Origin: Tubulanus polymorphus
Lineage: Eukaryota > Nemertea > Palaeonemertea > Tubulaniformes > Tubulanidae
Assembly (NCBI RefSeq): GCF_964204645.1
Contig: NC_134030.1
Location: forward strand, 13,172,447 to 13,236,446
DNA: 64,000 nucleotides
Direction of reading: 5' to 3'
The position numbers and the translations under genes were made by a program. Under the pieces are notes generated by a model that saw only the letters and a list, made by a program, of their open reading frames with translations, was not told where the DNA came from and did no database searches. Every line of letters begins with the position of its first letter. The first letter of the stretch is position 1. Positions 23,101 through 32,828 of this stretch are shown piece after piece.

Positions 23101-23918
23101 GAAATTCTGTGAAGAAGTTTATTCACATAAAACATTTAGAATCATGGATGTTATGAAATCATCAGCAGTTTATAGAATACTTGTAAATAATCCTAAAGAT
23201 TTTGCTATAAAATATAATGATGAATTCTATATTCACGCAATAGTGAAAAGTAATACTTCAACTAAAGAAAAGATTAGGTTTTAATATGAATATTGGATTG
23301 ATTAAATCTAAACCAAATTGCTTTAATTTAAGCCATGTAGAAAATGAGTAAACAGAAGAAGTTAAGGATTTATTTGAAATATATAACCCATCAGATTATG
23401 TTTATGATTTATCAACTGAAGATGGTACATTTAACTGTGGATTTCCATTAATAGCAGTCAATACGGATGCGTACATACTAAAAATCAAGACAAATGACAT
23501 AACAAAAGACTTAAAAACATTAAAACATCATTTTGATTTTAGCAATTATCCCAAAGATCATGAACTATTTAGCAATGATAATAAAAAGATTCCTGGTAAG
23601 TTTAAAGATGAATTAGGGGGTGATAAAATGATTGAATTTGTTGGGATAAGAAGTAAAATGTATAGTTACAGAACAAAAGATCATGAAGCTAAAAAGTTAA
23701 AAGGAATAACAAAACATGTAGTTGATAAACATATAGAATTTCAAGATTATATAAAGTGTTTATATAACTCAATTGTAATGAAACATAAAATGAATTGTTT
23801 AAGATCAGAAGATCACGAGATGTACATTAATGAAGTTGAAAAAACTAGTTTAAATCCATTTGATGATAAAAGACATATTTCAGATGATGGTATAAAAACA
23901 TTACCTTATGGTTATTAA
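20187..23918 (+). pseudogene. Polinton family B DNA polymerase, broken and intein-bearing
   Basis: Protein-primed-type polymerase of Polintons, which copies the element. In order: N-terminal domain (20208-20880); ExoI YGDFES (about 21307); a Cys/His endonuclease VII-like patch with VRDHDH (about 21674-21783); ExoII HNLSGYDTHLF (about 21817); motif B LMNNSFYGKT (about 22260-22290); motif C split as YFD (22553-22561) and TD (23463-23468) by an intein; C-terminal FVGIRSKMYSYRTKD to LPYGY. Breaks: four extra bases near 20885, a stop at 20986-20988, a deletion at about 22090 that removes ExoIII and the catalytic motif A, and intein breaks. It cannot be active. It is the leftmost gene and converges with the VLTF3-like gene, whose end overlaps it by a few bases. 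Confidence 0.93.
22562..23462 (+). other. LAGLIDADG-type intein in polymerase motif C
   Basis: In-frame insertion between YFD and TD of the polymerase active site. It starts SVTADTPI (block A, first residue Ser), has VDVTEDHSLI (block B with the TxxH pattern), YFIKGFFMGDGSAG (LAGLIDADG helix with its acidic residue) and ends VYDLSTEDGTFNCGF plus PLIAVN (blocks F and G), followed by Thr at +1. The penultimate residue is Val where His is usual. Its length is 901 nt, so one base is out of frame (near 23275), and a stop lies at 23349-23351. The position fits the known pol-c insertion site of archaeal and giant-virus family B polymerases. Confidence 0.92.
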
Positions 23919-25240
23919 AATGGATCAATATCATCAAACTCGAAATCTCTATTGGTTTCTTCTTTTTCATTTAATTGTTCTTGTATAATTTGTTTAGGTT
24001 CTTCCATTTCATTTTTCTCATTTAAATAACGTGTTATATTGTGCCACATTTCATCTTGCTCTCTTTGTTTCTTTTTGTTTGTTAATTCATCAAATGGAAT
24101 TATAATATCTATGTTTAAATAATTTAAAATCTTATTTAAAAAGAATTGATAATTAATTGAATCTGTTATTCTATTTTCCAAATGATACATTAATATTTGT
24201 TTGAATATTTTTTTTAATATTTTCCATATCTTCTTCTGTTAATTTAGGTTTTTCGTAATAATCGTTGAATAATAAATATAAATACATTTTCTTTTGTTTT
24301 GTGTTAAATGTTGATGGAATAATTGTTTTTATAATATCTTTTTTAGTTATTTCACCATTATTATTTTCTATTATTTTCATTTTTTCAAGCCATTGCTTAT
24401 ATTCTGGTGTATGATCTTCTATTAAAAATATTTTAAAAATTTCATCTAGATAATTTAATTTTGGTTCTATGAGAAAATCTCTAGTTTTTTCTTCACCCCA
24501 TAAATTCTTTTGCCATCCACATTCATTACAAAATAACACATTACCTTCTTGCCTTAAGGTCGCATAACTACATTGTGGACATTTTCATTTATAATTTATT
24601 GGTAATAGATCTTTATTAAGCTCCTGGCATTTTCTTACGTTTTCTTTATGTTTTATTGTTCTATTATGTAGATTTGAATTACTTGTTGTAATAATCAATT
24701 TACAATATTTACAATAATATGTTTTTCTTGTTAATTCATTATATTGTTTTTCTAACTTTTCAACTGTTTCTTTATTATCTGGTAACGTTTTCTCATATTT
24801 TACTTTTTCTAATAAACTATTTTTTCTTTCATTGAATTCATTTTCAAATTTATTAGAAATTTTATCTATATGTGCTTTACGAAATTGATGATTCTCCCAA
24901 TCTTCTATATTTTCAGGACTAAATTTCATTCGACAAGGTTCACAGAAATGATCTTTTGTATTATCCTTATCATAGAATAAGAAAGGTCTTATCCAAATAA
25001 TATCAGGTTCAACTTCAACAGAATTACTATTACTTTCGTTACTATCAACATTAGCCGTTGCGCCATTAATTTTACACTTCTCTGAATGTTTTTAACATAA
25101 TTTCTAGAGAATAATTTATTACATTTTGGGCAGTTTATTTTAGGGGTTTTATAATTTTCATCATGTTTTTTCATATGTCGAGCCATATTACTTTTTCTTA
25201 GAAGTTCACCACAAATTTCGCATGCTATCTTCTCGTCCAT
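23915..25240 (-). pseudogene. Zinc-finger/zinc-ribbon protein, VLTF3-like candidate
   Basis: Four open pieces in order form one gene of about 440 codons. N-terminus: CEICGELLRKSNMARH and CPKCNKLFSRNYV zinc fingers, then a U1-like finger (FCEPCRMKF with two His) and another (YYCKYCKLI). Next a zinc ribbon, KCPQC with FCNECGW 13 residues on. The C-terminal region (LYLLFNDYYEKP, then INYQFFLNKILNYLN, then REQDEMWHNI) resembles the Pox_VLTF3 family of viral late transcription factors by pattern. Breaks: a frameshift near 25090, an in-frame TGA just before the ribbon (about 24585) and a frameshift near 24185. Its ATG has the TAATAAATGG motif upstream. The assignment to VLTF3 is by eye. Confidence 0.6.
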
Positions 25241-25264
25241 TTATTAAGGAAAAATTTTATTACA
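25238..25264 (-). promoter_or_regulatory. T-run/TAAATG motif
   Basis: Minus-strand GTAATAAAATTTTTCC then TTAATAAATGG, with a shorter T-run (5) than elsewhere, at the start of the VLTF3-like gene. Confidence 0.4.
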
Positions 25265-25286
25265 ATTAATTTTTAGTGATGAGCGG

Positions 25287-25311
25287 TAATTTTTTTATGT
25301 TATAAATAATG
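25287..25311 (+). promoter_or_regulatory. T-run/TAAATG-like motif
   Basis: TAATTTTTTT, 12 nt, then ATAAATAATGG: the TAAAT lies three bases before the minor capsid start. This region is a divergent promoter with the VLTF3-like gene. Confidence 0.45.
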
Positions 25312-26097
25312 GTAGAATTAAAAGAATACAGAATATTTGTTGATTCTAGAAAACTTACAAATTATAAATCACATAATTTACTAGTACAATTAGATAGAGA
25401 ATTCAAGAATTGTGTAGATTTAAAATTAGTTAATATAAGTTTATGTAATTCTTTTTATAATATAACGGATAAAACTGATGAACATAGAATCCTTTTTATT
25501 ATTGATAAAATTAGAAATAAACGGTTTCAACTTTATCTAACACCAGGATTATATAATTTAGAAACATTAGCGCAAGAAATTAATCGGAAAGCTCAGATTG
25601 TGTTAGGTAGTGATTCTAAATTTTCAATTAGATTTATAAAAAGTGATAGTTCTGATAAAATTAAAGTAAAGTTTGATGATGAAAATATTAGTCCTGATTC
25701 ATTGATGTTAAGAAGACATGCTCACGCGGTAAAAAAACCTTTTGCTAAACTGTTAGGAATTCCTCCAGATAAACTTATTGTTGGAAACATATACGGTATA
25801 TCAAATTTAATACCTTTTACACATTTTAATATTTATTGTAATTTAATTGATCCTACAAAAACATTCGAAGCAACTAAAGATATAACTTGTAATTCTAGTA
25901 TACTAAATATTTTAGCATTGAAGAATGTTAAACAATTTGGAACGCAAATAAATCATAATTTAGCTGAATGTGATTTTAAACCTTGTATTCCTCAATTTAA
26001 CAATTTTAAATTAGAAATAAGAAATCATAATGGTTATTTAATTGATTTGAATAATTTTCCTGTGATATATGAATTAGTTACAAGATGTAGAGAGTAA
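25309..26097 (+). CDS. Minor capsid (penton-like) protein, 262 aa
   Basis: Intact frame. The pattern fits the Polinton minor capsid protein: near the start LLVQLDREFKNCVDLKLVNISL (a strand pair around a Cys), then LYLTPGLYNLETLAQEIN (residues about 75-95), a middle LIPFTHFNIYCNLIDP segment and a C-terminal NFKLEIRNHNGYLIDL strand pair. It would form the pentameric vertices of the virion beside the major capsid protein at 30396. No membrane segment. Its TAA stop forms part of the next gene's TAATTTTTT motif. Confidence 0.75.
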   Translation: MVELKEYRIFVDSRKLTNYKSHNLLVQLDREFKNCVDLKLVNISLCNSFYNITDKTDEHRILFIIDKIRNKRFQLYLTPGLYNLETLAQEINRKAQIVLGSDSKFSIRFIKSDSSDKIKVKFDDENISPDSLMLRRHAHAVKKPFAKLLGIPPDKLIVGNIYGISNLIPFTHFNIYCNLIDPTKTFEATKDITCNSSILNILALKNVKQFGTQINHNLAECDFKPCIPQFNNFKLEIRNHNGYLIDLNNFPVIYELVTRCRE

Positions 26098-26116
26098 TTT
26101 TTTCATTATATCAATG
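26095..26116 (+). promoter_or_regulatory. T-run motif
   Basis: TAATTTTTT begins at the stop codon of the minor capsid gene; 10 nt separate it from the next ATG, which here lies in ATCAATG rather than TAAATG. Confidence 0.35.
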
Positions 26117-26453
26117 AATATAACTGTTGGACCGAGTATATGTTTTGGGTTTGATTTTAAACGTGAGAAAGAAATGAAATTTAACATTAATGATGTAATT
26201 ACAAAAATCAAAAATATTGCATTTTCTAATGAAACAACATTTAAGTATGAAAAAACAATAGATAAAGAAACTTTAAATGTAGAAAAGATTACTAATTTAA
26301 TTAGAGAATCTTTAAGATTTTATGAATTTTATCATGGATGATATTAAAAAAATAATAATTGAAATATATACAAATGAAACTAGTAATGAAATAAATGTTG
26401 AATTAATCATAAATAAGTTAACTAAATATTTTGAAGATAGTAATTTTTTTTGA
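26114..26453 (+). pseudogene. Small Polinton protein, probably one frameshifted gene
   Basis: A 75-codon frame (26114-26341) overlaps a 39-codon frame (26334-26453) by 8 bp. Only the first has the upstream T-run motif, and the two together would make about 113 codons with a one-base shift, so I read them as one broken gene. Lys/Glu/Asn-rich with no recognisable domain. Function unknown. Confidence 0.45.
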
Positions 26454-26463
26454 TTAATAAATG
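26441..26463 (+). promoter_or_regulatory. T-run/TAAATG motif
   Basis: TAATTTTTTTT then GATTAATAAATG; overlaps the stop of the preceding gene. Confidence 0.5.
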
Positions 26464-26682
26464 AGTGATAATAAGTGGATAATAACTGGATTATATAATG
26501 GCGCCTTACTATCAGTTGGAACTGTTGGTTATTCAATGGTATTAAAAAAAGTATTTAAAATGGGAAGTGTTAATGTTGATAGATTTGATATAAATGATAT
26601 CTTAAAATCAACATTAGCAGTTACTTTATCCAATTTAACTATTGATTATTTGGAAAAACAAAAATATATTCCTCCCATATAA
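26461..26682 (+). CDS. Small Polinton membrane protein, 73 aa
   Basis: Intact frame with one hydrophobic stretch near the N-terminus (ITGLYNGALLSVGTVGYS) and a polar tail. I do not recognise a family. It stands in a run of small membrane-protein genes (26461-27583), each with its own T-run/TAAATG motif, which suggests virion or membrane roles (inference). Confidence 0.6.
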   Translation: MSDNKWIITGLYNGALLSVGTVGYSMVLKKVFKMGSVNVDRFDINDILKSTLAVTLSNLTIDYLEKQKYIPPI

Positions 26683-26687
26683 ATGCA

Positions 26688-26709
26688 TAATTTTTTTGTT
26701 CAATAAATG
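26688..26709 (+). promoter_or_regulatory. T-run/TAAATG motif
   Basis: TAATTTTTTT, 9 nt, ATAAATGG-type start of the next gene. Confidence 0.5.
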
Positions 26710-27129
26710 GCTTCTGCAATTATAACTATTATAGGATCAGCAATTGTTAACGCTTTAGCATTTACTGGTGGTGGTTATTTATTTAAACATATTGATAAAA
26801 ATGGATCATTGACAGAACAAAAAAGACATAACTTAGCATTAGAAAAATATAATAAAGCAGCAGAAGAATAAAGAGAAAAGAAGCAAAACTATATGGATTA
26901 TATTAACAAAGAATTATATGATCAGAAGATTTCACATAGAGATTTTCAATCAGTCGATGATGCAATGAGTTTATATAACGCGGTAACCAATAAAGAAAAA
27001 TTACATCTACATAAACCTACAATATCAGATTATTATACCCCAAGTAAAGAACAACAGAAATATGAAATAATTTGGATTTTAGGTTGAACAGTTATTGTTA
27101 TATTTGTAGCATATAAGTTTACTAATTAG
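26707..27129 (+). pseudogene. Polinton protein with two terminal hydrophobic segments, two stops
   Basis: 141 codons in a single frame with TAA after AAEE (about codon 55) and TGA at codon 127. The N-terminus IITIIGSAIVNALAFTGGG is hydrophobic and is followed by a basic helical stretch (EKYNKAAEE), a middle with SDYYTPSKEQQK, and a C-terminal hydrophobic helix. The order matches a recurrent but unnamed Polinton protein. Copy B has glycine at the TGA position, so that stop is recent. Confidence 0.7.
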
Positions 27130-27151
27130 TAATTTTTTTTCTAAATAAATG
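27130..27151 (+). promoter_or_regulatory. T-run/TAAATG motif
   Basis: TAATTTTTTTT, 8 nt, CTAAATAAATGG. Copy B conserves it before its intact 144-aa gene. Confidence 0.55.
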
Positions 27152-27583
27152 GAAGATAAAGTTGATGATATTGATATTATTCCTCATGATATCAGTAAAA
27201 CTAAATTAAAAATATATTTAGAAAAACAAATATTATAATTTGAAAATGACTTAAAAGTTAAAAAGAAAAAATATTTAAAAAGTAAAATTATATATTATCT
27301 TATTATTAGTGGTTCGGTTACAAATAGTTGTGAAATAACATTTCTAGCAATATTCAGTCCATTAACACCTTTAGCTATATCAATTGGTGTGTTAGGATTA
27401 TGTTCAAGTGTTTTAACTGGTATAAGTTCAAAATTAAATATAAAAAGTAATAAAGAAAAAATTAAAACTAATTTAAAAGAAATTGATAAATTAAAAAATA
27501 CACTAGATTATATAATAAGTTTAAATGGTCATATAACAGTTGAAGAACAAGATAAATTATTAAAAGAATTAGTTAATTATTAA
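27149..27583 (+). pseudogene. 144-aa Polinton membrane protein with one stop
   Basis: Same protein as 13281-12847. A single nonsense change (GAA to TAA, 27236-27238) interrupts it; otherwise the frame is continuous. The second hydrophobic region (LAISIGVLGLCSSVL) is kept; the first has changes to NSCE. Confidence 0.78.
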
Positions 27584-27602
27584 TTTTTTTATTATATAAA
27601 TG
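27581..27602 (+). promoter_or_regulatory. T-run/TAAATG motif
   Basis: TAATTTTTTT starts at the stop codon of the previous gene; 9 nt; TATAAATGG. Confidence 0.55.
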
Positions 27603-28909
27603 GGGTTTCCAAAAGCTTTCCAATATAATAAATCACATGAATATTATAAATATAATACTCCAGCAATAGATTTTAGTAACATGATAATATATAAAAATTT
27701 AGTTTTGCTTTCATTGATTAATTTAGAAATTTATGTTACTGAAACAAACTATTTTATTTCTAAAATGGAAAATATATTTAATACATATGAAGTTACTTTT
27801 ACTAGAGATGAATATAATATATATAAAGTAAAATCTAATATGAAATATTGGCAGAATCAATTAAATTTTGCTGTTCCTTGTGCAACAGCTGGTTGTGGTG
27901 TAAGTTGGCATGATCACTTGAATAACTTAGATAAAAATTTGAAATATTCTGATTTAAAATTCATTCATACAATATTTAGATTTCATGTATACTTTCAAAT
28001 TAGAATTATATTAAATGAATTAGAATGCCCTTTACCTGGATCAAAATATTTTAAAGAATTGGATAATAATATTAATCTATCTAAGTTTTATAAAATATGT
28101 AATGAATTTAATATAAATATTAATTTCGATTTTAGAGCGCATGGTAGATTACATGGCGTTGGTGAAGAGTATGAAATAAAAAGAATTGATTATATGCATA
28201 GAATTTCAGCTTATCATAATTATAAAATTGATAATAATAATGGTTGGGTTTATTTTATTGAATCTTATAGTGAAGGATTTACAAAACCTGGTATACAAAG
28301 AATAAATCAATCAATTAGAACTTATTTGATATGTATTTTAGGTGCGCAAGTTGAAACAAGATCACCAATAGTTGGAAATAATAGTACTTCATTCGATGCG
28401 CAGAAACAATTCAAAGTATTATTTGAAGATTCCATTCATACTGATAAAAATAGATCGATTCCAGAAAACATTGTAAGATATCAAAATTATTTAGATAAAT
28501 CTCATGTAAGACTAAATTATTGTATAGGCCCTAATCTATTAATTATTTCTTATGATTTAGTATTAAAGATGGGAAACATAATTGGTTACAATAATCTAAT
28601 CAACACTGCAACATAAATAATTCAATTGGATTAAATGATATAAATAAAACGATTATTACTGCTCCAAAATTAACGGAAGGCGAAAAAAATAAAAAACATA
28701 TCCAATCAACAGAAACTAAAACAAAGAATATTAAATTAAATAATGATTCTAAAATAAAAGATTACAATACGTCAGAAAATATAAAAACTGATACTATTCA
28801 ACATGTTATAATTAAAACTGATAATGATAATAAATTCCATGAAAATACTAAATTAGCTTTAACTTGTATAGGAATTGTTATAGGAGGAATATTATATTTT
28901 AAATTTTAA
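27600..28909 (+). pseudogene. Conserved Polinton protein with C-terminal membrane anchor, frameshifted
   Basis: 338 codons are open (27600-28616), and a shift at about 28612 leads to a further 98 codons that end in a hydrophobic helix (ALTCIGIVIGGILYF) and TAA at 28907-28909. The N-terminal MGFPKAFQYNK and AIDFSNMIIYKNL match a recurrent unnamed Polinton protein, which also has the middle HGRLHG region. Lys/Asn-rich linker before the helix. A virion or membrane role is likely but unproven. Confidence 0.65.
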
Positions 28910-28928
28910 TTTTTGTATTATATAAATG
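28907..28928 (+). promoter_or_regulatory. T-run/TAAATG motif
   Basis: TAATTTTT (5 T), 11 nt, TATAAATGG. Overlaps the preceding stop codon. Confidence 0.45.
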
Positions 28929-30375
28929 GATGTAGAAGGTGGAGAAGATATTGGAATGGATCCTTTTGATGAACCTGGTATAACTGATGAACAACAACCT
29001 GATTTAGTGAAACAAGTTTTAATGACGGTAATGAGCCAGAATATAATAATAATTTAAATATGCCTGATTATATTAAAAATGCAGAATCACAATTGAATCC
29101 TGAAAATTTAGACCCATATTTAGTAAAACAAGATTTAGATAATTTAAACAAAATACCTAAATTAGAGGATTTAATTGAAAAATCTAAACTTAACATAAAT
29201 GATGAAGACGTTGGACCTTTAGCAGATCAATAAAAATTTTTAGATAATGGTAAATGTTATTATCGTTTGAAAGATGATTATTATATTGATATCACTTATA
29301 AAAAAAAATAATAACAAAATCAATTTTGAGAAAATTAGATCCAGATAGAATTAAAAGAATTATTAATAGTAATGTAATAACTGATGTTATAAAACAAGAA
29401 AGAGATGATAATATAGACGTATTTAAACAAAGAATTAATGAATTATTTGAAATAATCAAAAAGAAATCAGAAACAGAAACTTCTGAACATAATATAACTT
29501 CCAAAACTAGTAAACTTAAATCAAATAAAGTTCCAATTGAAAAACTTTTACCGAATGGATTAATTGATGTAACAGATCAACAATTAGAAGATTTAAATAA
29601 TATATTTTCTGTTGAAGCAATTAGAGAAATTAAAAGTATAAGACTTGCATCTGATAAAATTGCACATGATAAAAGTATAGGAGATTTTAAAATTAGAACT
29701 TTAGAAAAAGAATTAACTGATAAAAATAAAGAAATAGAACAATTAAAGTCTGATTTAGATCATCAAGTAATTGATGAAATAGAATATAGGCAAAAAGAAT
29801 TACGTTTAGAAAAAGAAATTAATAATTTAAAAGATAATTTAGAAGTACAGAAAGAAGAAATTAAATTATTATTAAAATCATATGATTATAATATTAATAG
29901 ATTAAAAGTTATTTTTAAAGATTTATTGATAAAACCAAATTCTGAAATATTATTAAAAGATAGAATAAAGTTATTATTTAAATTAGAAGGAATAACAATT
30001 CTTTCAATTCTAACAGCTGTAACTATGTTATTTACAACAATTGGTTTAGCAATATCAAAAGCTTTGAAATCTACTCCTACTCCCAATAAACCGGATAAAC
30101 CCCCGAATGATAATTATTCTATACAAGATAAAGTTAAAGATGGTTTAAAGAAATTAGCAAAATATTTATGGCGACTATCTAAAAAATCTGCTGCAGCTTT
30201 ACCAGGAATTATTGCATCAATTGTTGGTTTTATATTGAAATCTGCAGGTAATATTCTTAACTTTGCTGCTGAACATATTATTTTATTTTTAATTACAGTT
30301 GTAAGTGCTATTATTTTTGGGTTAGTGAATATGATATCAAAAAGATATCAAGAAAAAATAATAAAAAATAAATAA
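28926..30375 (+). pseudogene. Large Polinton coiled-coil and membrane protein, broken at the 5' end
   Basis: The 5' third (28926-29325) has an acidic start (MDVEGGEDIGMDPFDEPG), a frameshift near 29015, a stop near 29231 and two more near 29312. From 29326 the frame is open for 349 codons; the listed first codon there is TTG, so no independent start is implied. Residues about 115-200 of that part form a long coiled coil; then come a hydrophobic segment (ILSILTAVTMLFTTIGLA), a Pro-rich linker and a Gly/Ala-rich hydrophobic end (AAALPGIIASIVGFILKS; ITVVSAIIFGLVNM). The layout matches a conserved Polinton protein thought to be virion-associated. Confidence 0.68.
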
Positions 30376-30376
30376 T

Positions 30377-30398
30377 TAATTTTTTTGTTAAATAAATG
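30377..30398 (+). promoter_or_regulatory. T-run/TAAATG motif before the major capsid gene
   Basis: TAATTTTTTT, 9 nt with GTTAAATAAATGAG. This may serve capsid, integrase and ATPase, because the next two genes follow closely and lack a T-run. Confidence 0.55.
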
Positions 30399-31643
30399 AG
30401 TGGGAATTATATAAGTCCTTCTAAGATTTCTAGAATATCTAATGCTATTAAAGCAGAAAGATCACATCATATAATTACTCATAATCCTTCAAATATTAAT
30501 CCCGATGAAACTTTATATGTTAGAATTCCTAGATTAACACAAAATACTTTTTATGTTCCAAATAGTATTTATTTATCAACCGATATAAAAGTAACCGGTC
30601 ATGATAATAATTATGTTGTTGATAATGTTGGAAGATATTTGATTAAAAAATTAACTATTAAGATTGGTCCAGAAACAGTTTTCTCATTAGATGATTATAA
30701 TTTATTTATGCATTATAAAGATTTATGGTTAACTAAAGAAAATAGAAATAATATGATATTTCAAGGCATTGAATCGGAAAACCATAATAAATTAAGATCA
30801 GGAGCTAATGACGCAATAGTAACTCGTGCCGCAGATAATTTGATTAAAAATATTTATGGAAGCAAATATAAAATTCCATTAGACTTTGAATTGATAAATA
30901 ATAATGCACCTTTATATAAATATGTAATTCAAGAAGATATTATATTTGAGATAACATTTGCTCCTGTAAATGAAATTGTATTATCTAGCGTTGTTAAAGA
31001 TATGGGTTATAAATTATCGAATATATGTTTAGAATATGACAGAGTAACTAATGAAAATATTGCTAACACAATTCAAACTCAATACAATCAAGGATTTTCA
31101 TTATTATATGATTATATTGATAAATCTAAAACTGTAACTATTAATGCAAATGATGAAAAAATTAATGAGAATATTAACTTCCCAAGAAGATCTATTAAAG
31201 GTATATTAATATTTTTTACCATTGCAACATATTCTAATGGTGCAATAAAGGTTGATAATTATTATAATCCTGAAATAACAAAAGTAGAAATAACTATCGA
31301 AGGAATAGCAAATAAAATATTTTGTCAAGGAATGAGAATGATTGATCAATGGCCAGAAATTAGAAAACATTTTATGAATGAAAAAGTAAAATCATTTGAA
31401 AATTGTAATATTAATCAAATTGATTATTATACCGGCCATCAATATGCATTATGGTTAGATTTTAGAACAACAGAGGATAATTCATTACATGGTTCTAGAA
31501 AAAAACTACAGAACACTAAAGATGGAATACAATTATTCATGAAAAAGAAAAAAGGAAGCTTAAATTTTAAAATGCACATTTATATTATATCTGACGCACA
31601 ATTAAATATTGTAAATCCACAATTAGATAGTATTCAATATTAG
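30396..31643 (+). CDS. Major capsid protein, double jelly-roll type, 415 aa
   Basis: Intact frame. Its start pattern (ETLYVRIPRLTQ, then TFYVPNSIYLSTDI, residues about 39-67) and VGRYLIKKLTIKIG plus DYNLFMHYKDLWLT (about 80-115) match Polinton major capsid proteins, which fold as double jelly rolls and assemble pseudo-hexagonal capsomers. Copy A holds a decayed copy. Intactness beside a dead polymerase suggests recent origin or help from other copies. Confidence 0.88.
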   Translation: MSGNYISPSKISRISNAIKAERSHHIITHNPSNINPDETLYVRIPRLTQNTFYVPNSIYLSTDIKVTGHDNNYVVDNVGRYLIKKLTIKIGPETVFSLDDYNLFMHYKDLWLTKENRNNMIFQGIESENHNKLRSGANDAIVTRAADNLIKNIYGSKYKIPLDFELINNNAPLYKYVIQEDIIFEITFAPVNEIVLSSVVKDMGYKLSNICLEYDRVTNENIANTIQTQYNQGFSLLYDYIDKSKTVTINANDEKINENINFPRRSIKGILIFFTIATYSNGAIKVDNYYNPEITKVEITIEGIANKIFCQGMRMIDQWPEIRKHFMNEKVKSFENCNINQIDYYTGHQYALWLDFRTTEDNSLHGSRKKLQNTKDGIQLFMKKKKGSLNFKMHIYIISDAQLNIVNPQLDSIQY

Positions 31644-31673
31644 AAATATAAAGTTAATAATAACGATATATAA

Positions 31674-32792
31674 ATGGGCGGTAAAAAAACTCCTAATACT
31701 AAAGAACAATATTTAAGAAATTTATATTACAACCCTGAGAGTTCGGTTACTTTTTCTTCTACCAAAAATATATGGCGTCAAGTAAAACAAGATAAATTAG
31801 ATAAGATAATCCCACAAAATTTAGTTAAATATAAAGATATAAACGAATTTATGTTAGAACAACCAACATATACAACACATAAAAAAATTGTTAGAAAATA
31901 TAAAACTCGTAAAACTATGGTAAGTTATGTAGATCAACAGTGGCAAGGAGATTTAATTGATATGAAAAATGTTAAGAAACATAATGATGATTATTGGTGG
32001 TTATTGAATATAATTGATATTTTTAGTCGTTATGTATGGAGCTTCCCACTTTATAGAAAAGATGCTGTACAAACATCAAATGTTTTAAGAAAATTTCTTT
32101 CGGATGATAAACTAAAACCAGAAAAAATACAATTTGATGATGGAAAAGAGTTTGATAATTCACTTGTTTATGAACTCTTAGATAATCATAATATTAAACA
32201 TTTTTCAACAAAATCGGATAAAAAAGCAGCAGTTGTTGAACGATTTAATAGAACAAGAATGTGGAAATATTTTACAGCAAATAATACTTTTAAATGGATT
32301 GATGTTTTACCAAAATTGATAGAAGGATATAATAACTCTTATCATTCTTCTATTGGAATGAAAACTATTGATGCTAGAAAACCTGAAAATGCTGAAATTG
32401 TTTGGAATAATTTATATGGAGCATTTCTTGTAGATGATTTTGGTGAACCTAAATTTAAAGTTGGTCAAAAGGTTAGAATTTCTAAGTATAAAAAGATATT
32501 TGATAAAGGATACGATCGAAATTTTACTAGAGAAATATATAAAATAAAAAAGGTTATAACAACAAAACCATATGTCTATAAATTAGAAGATTTAGATAGT
32601 GAAGAAGTTGATGGGTATTTTTACGAAGAAGAATTAAGTTTAACTACTGAAAATCTAGAACAAGAATATAAAATTGAAAAAGTATTAAAAACAAAAACTA
32701 TTAAAAGAAAAAAATATTCTTTAGTAAAATGGGTTGGATGGCCAGATAAATTCAATGAATGGATATTGTCAAGTAAAATTAAAAATATATAA
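31674..32792 (+). CDS. Polinton integrase with C-terminal chromodomain, 372 aa
   Basis: Retrovirus-type integrase that inserts the element and makes the 6-bp target duplication. Catalytic residues are visible: Asp in WQGDLIDM (about residue 90), Asp in QFDDGKEFD (about 155) and Glu in AAVVERFNRTR (about 190). The C-terminal 45 residues (EYKIEKVLKTKT, then LVKWVGWPDKFNEWI) form a chromodomain, known to steer such integrases to chromatin. The frame is intact. It starts TATAAATGG 30 bp after the capsid stop, without its own T-run. Confidence 0.93.
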   Translation: MGGKKTPNTKEQYLRNLYYNPESSVTFSSTKNIWRQVKQDKLDKIIPQNLVKYKDINEFMLEQPTYTTHKKIVRKYKTRKTMVSYVDQQWQGDLIDMKNVKKHNDDYWWLLNIIDIFSRYVWSFPLYRKDAVQTSNVLRKFLSDDKLKPEKIQFDDGKEFDNSLVYELLDNHNIKHFSTKSDKKAAVVERFNRTRMWKYFTANNTFKWIDVLPKLIEGYNNSYHSSIGMKTIDARKPENAEIVWNNLYGAFLVDDFGEPKFKVGQKVRISKYKKIFDKGYDRNFTREIYKIKKVITTKPYVYKLEDLDSEEVDGYFYEEELSLTTENLEQEYKIEKVLKTKTIKRKKYSLVKWVGWPDKFNEWILSSKIKNI

Positions 32793-32828
32793 ATGAATAA
32801 GGAATTATTTATATTTTAACCTCATAAT

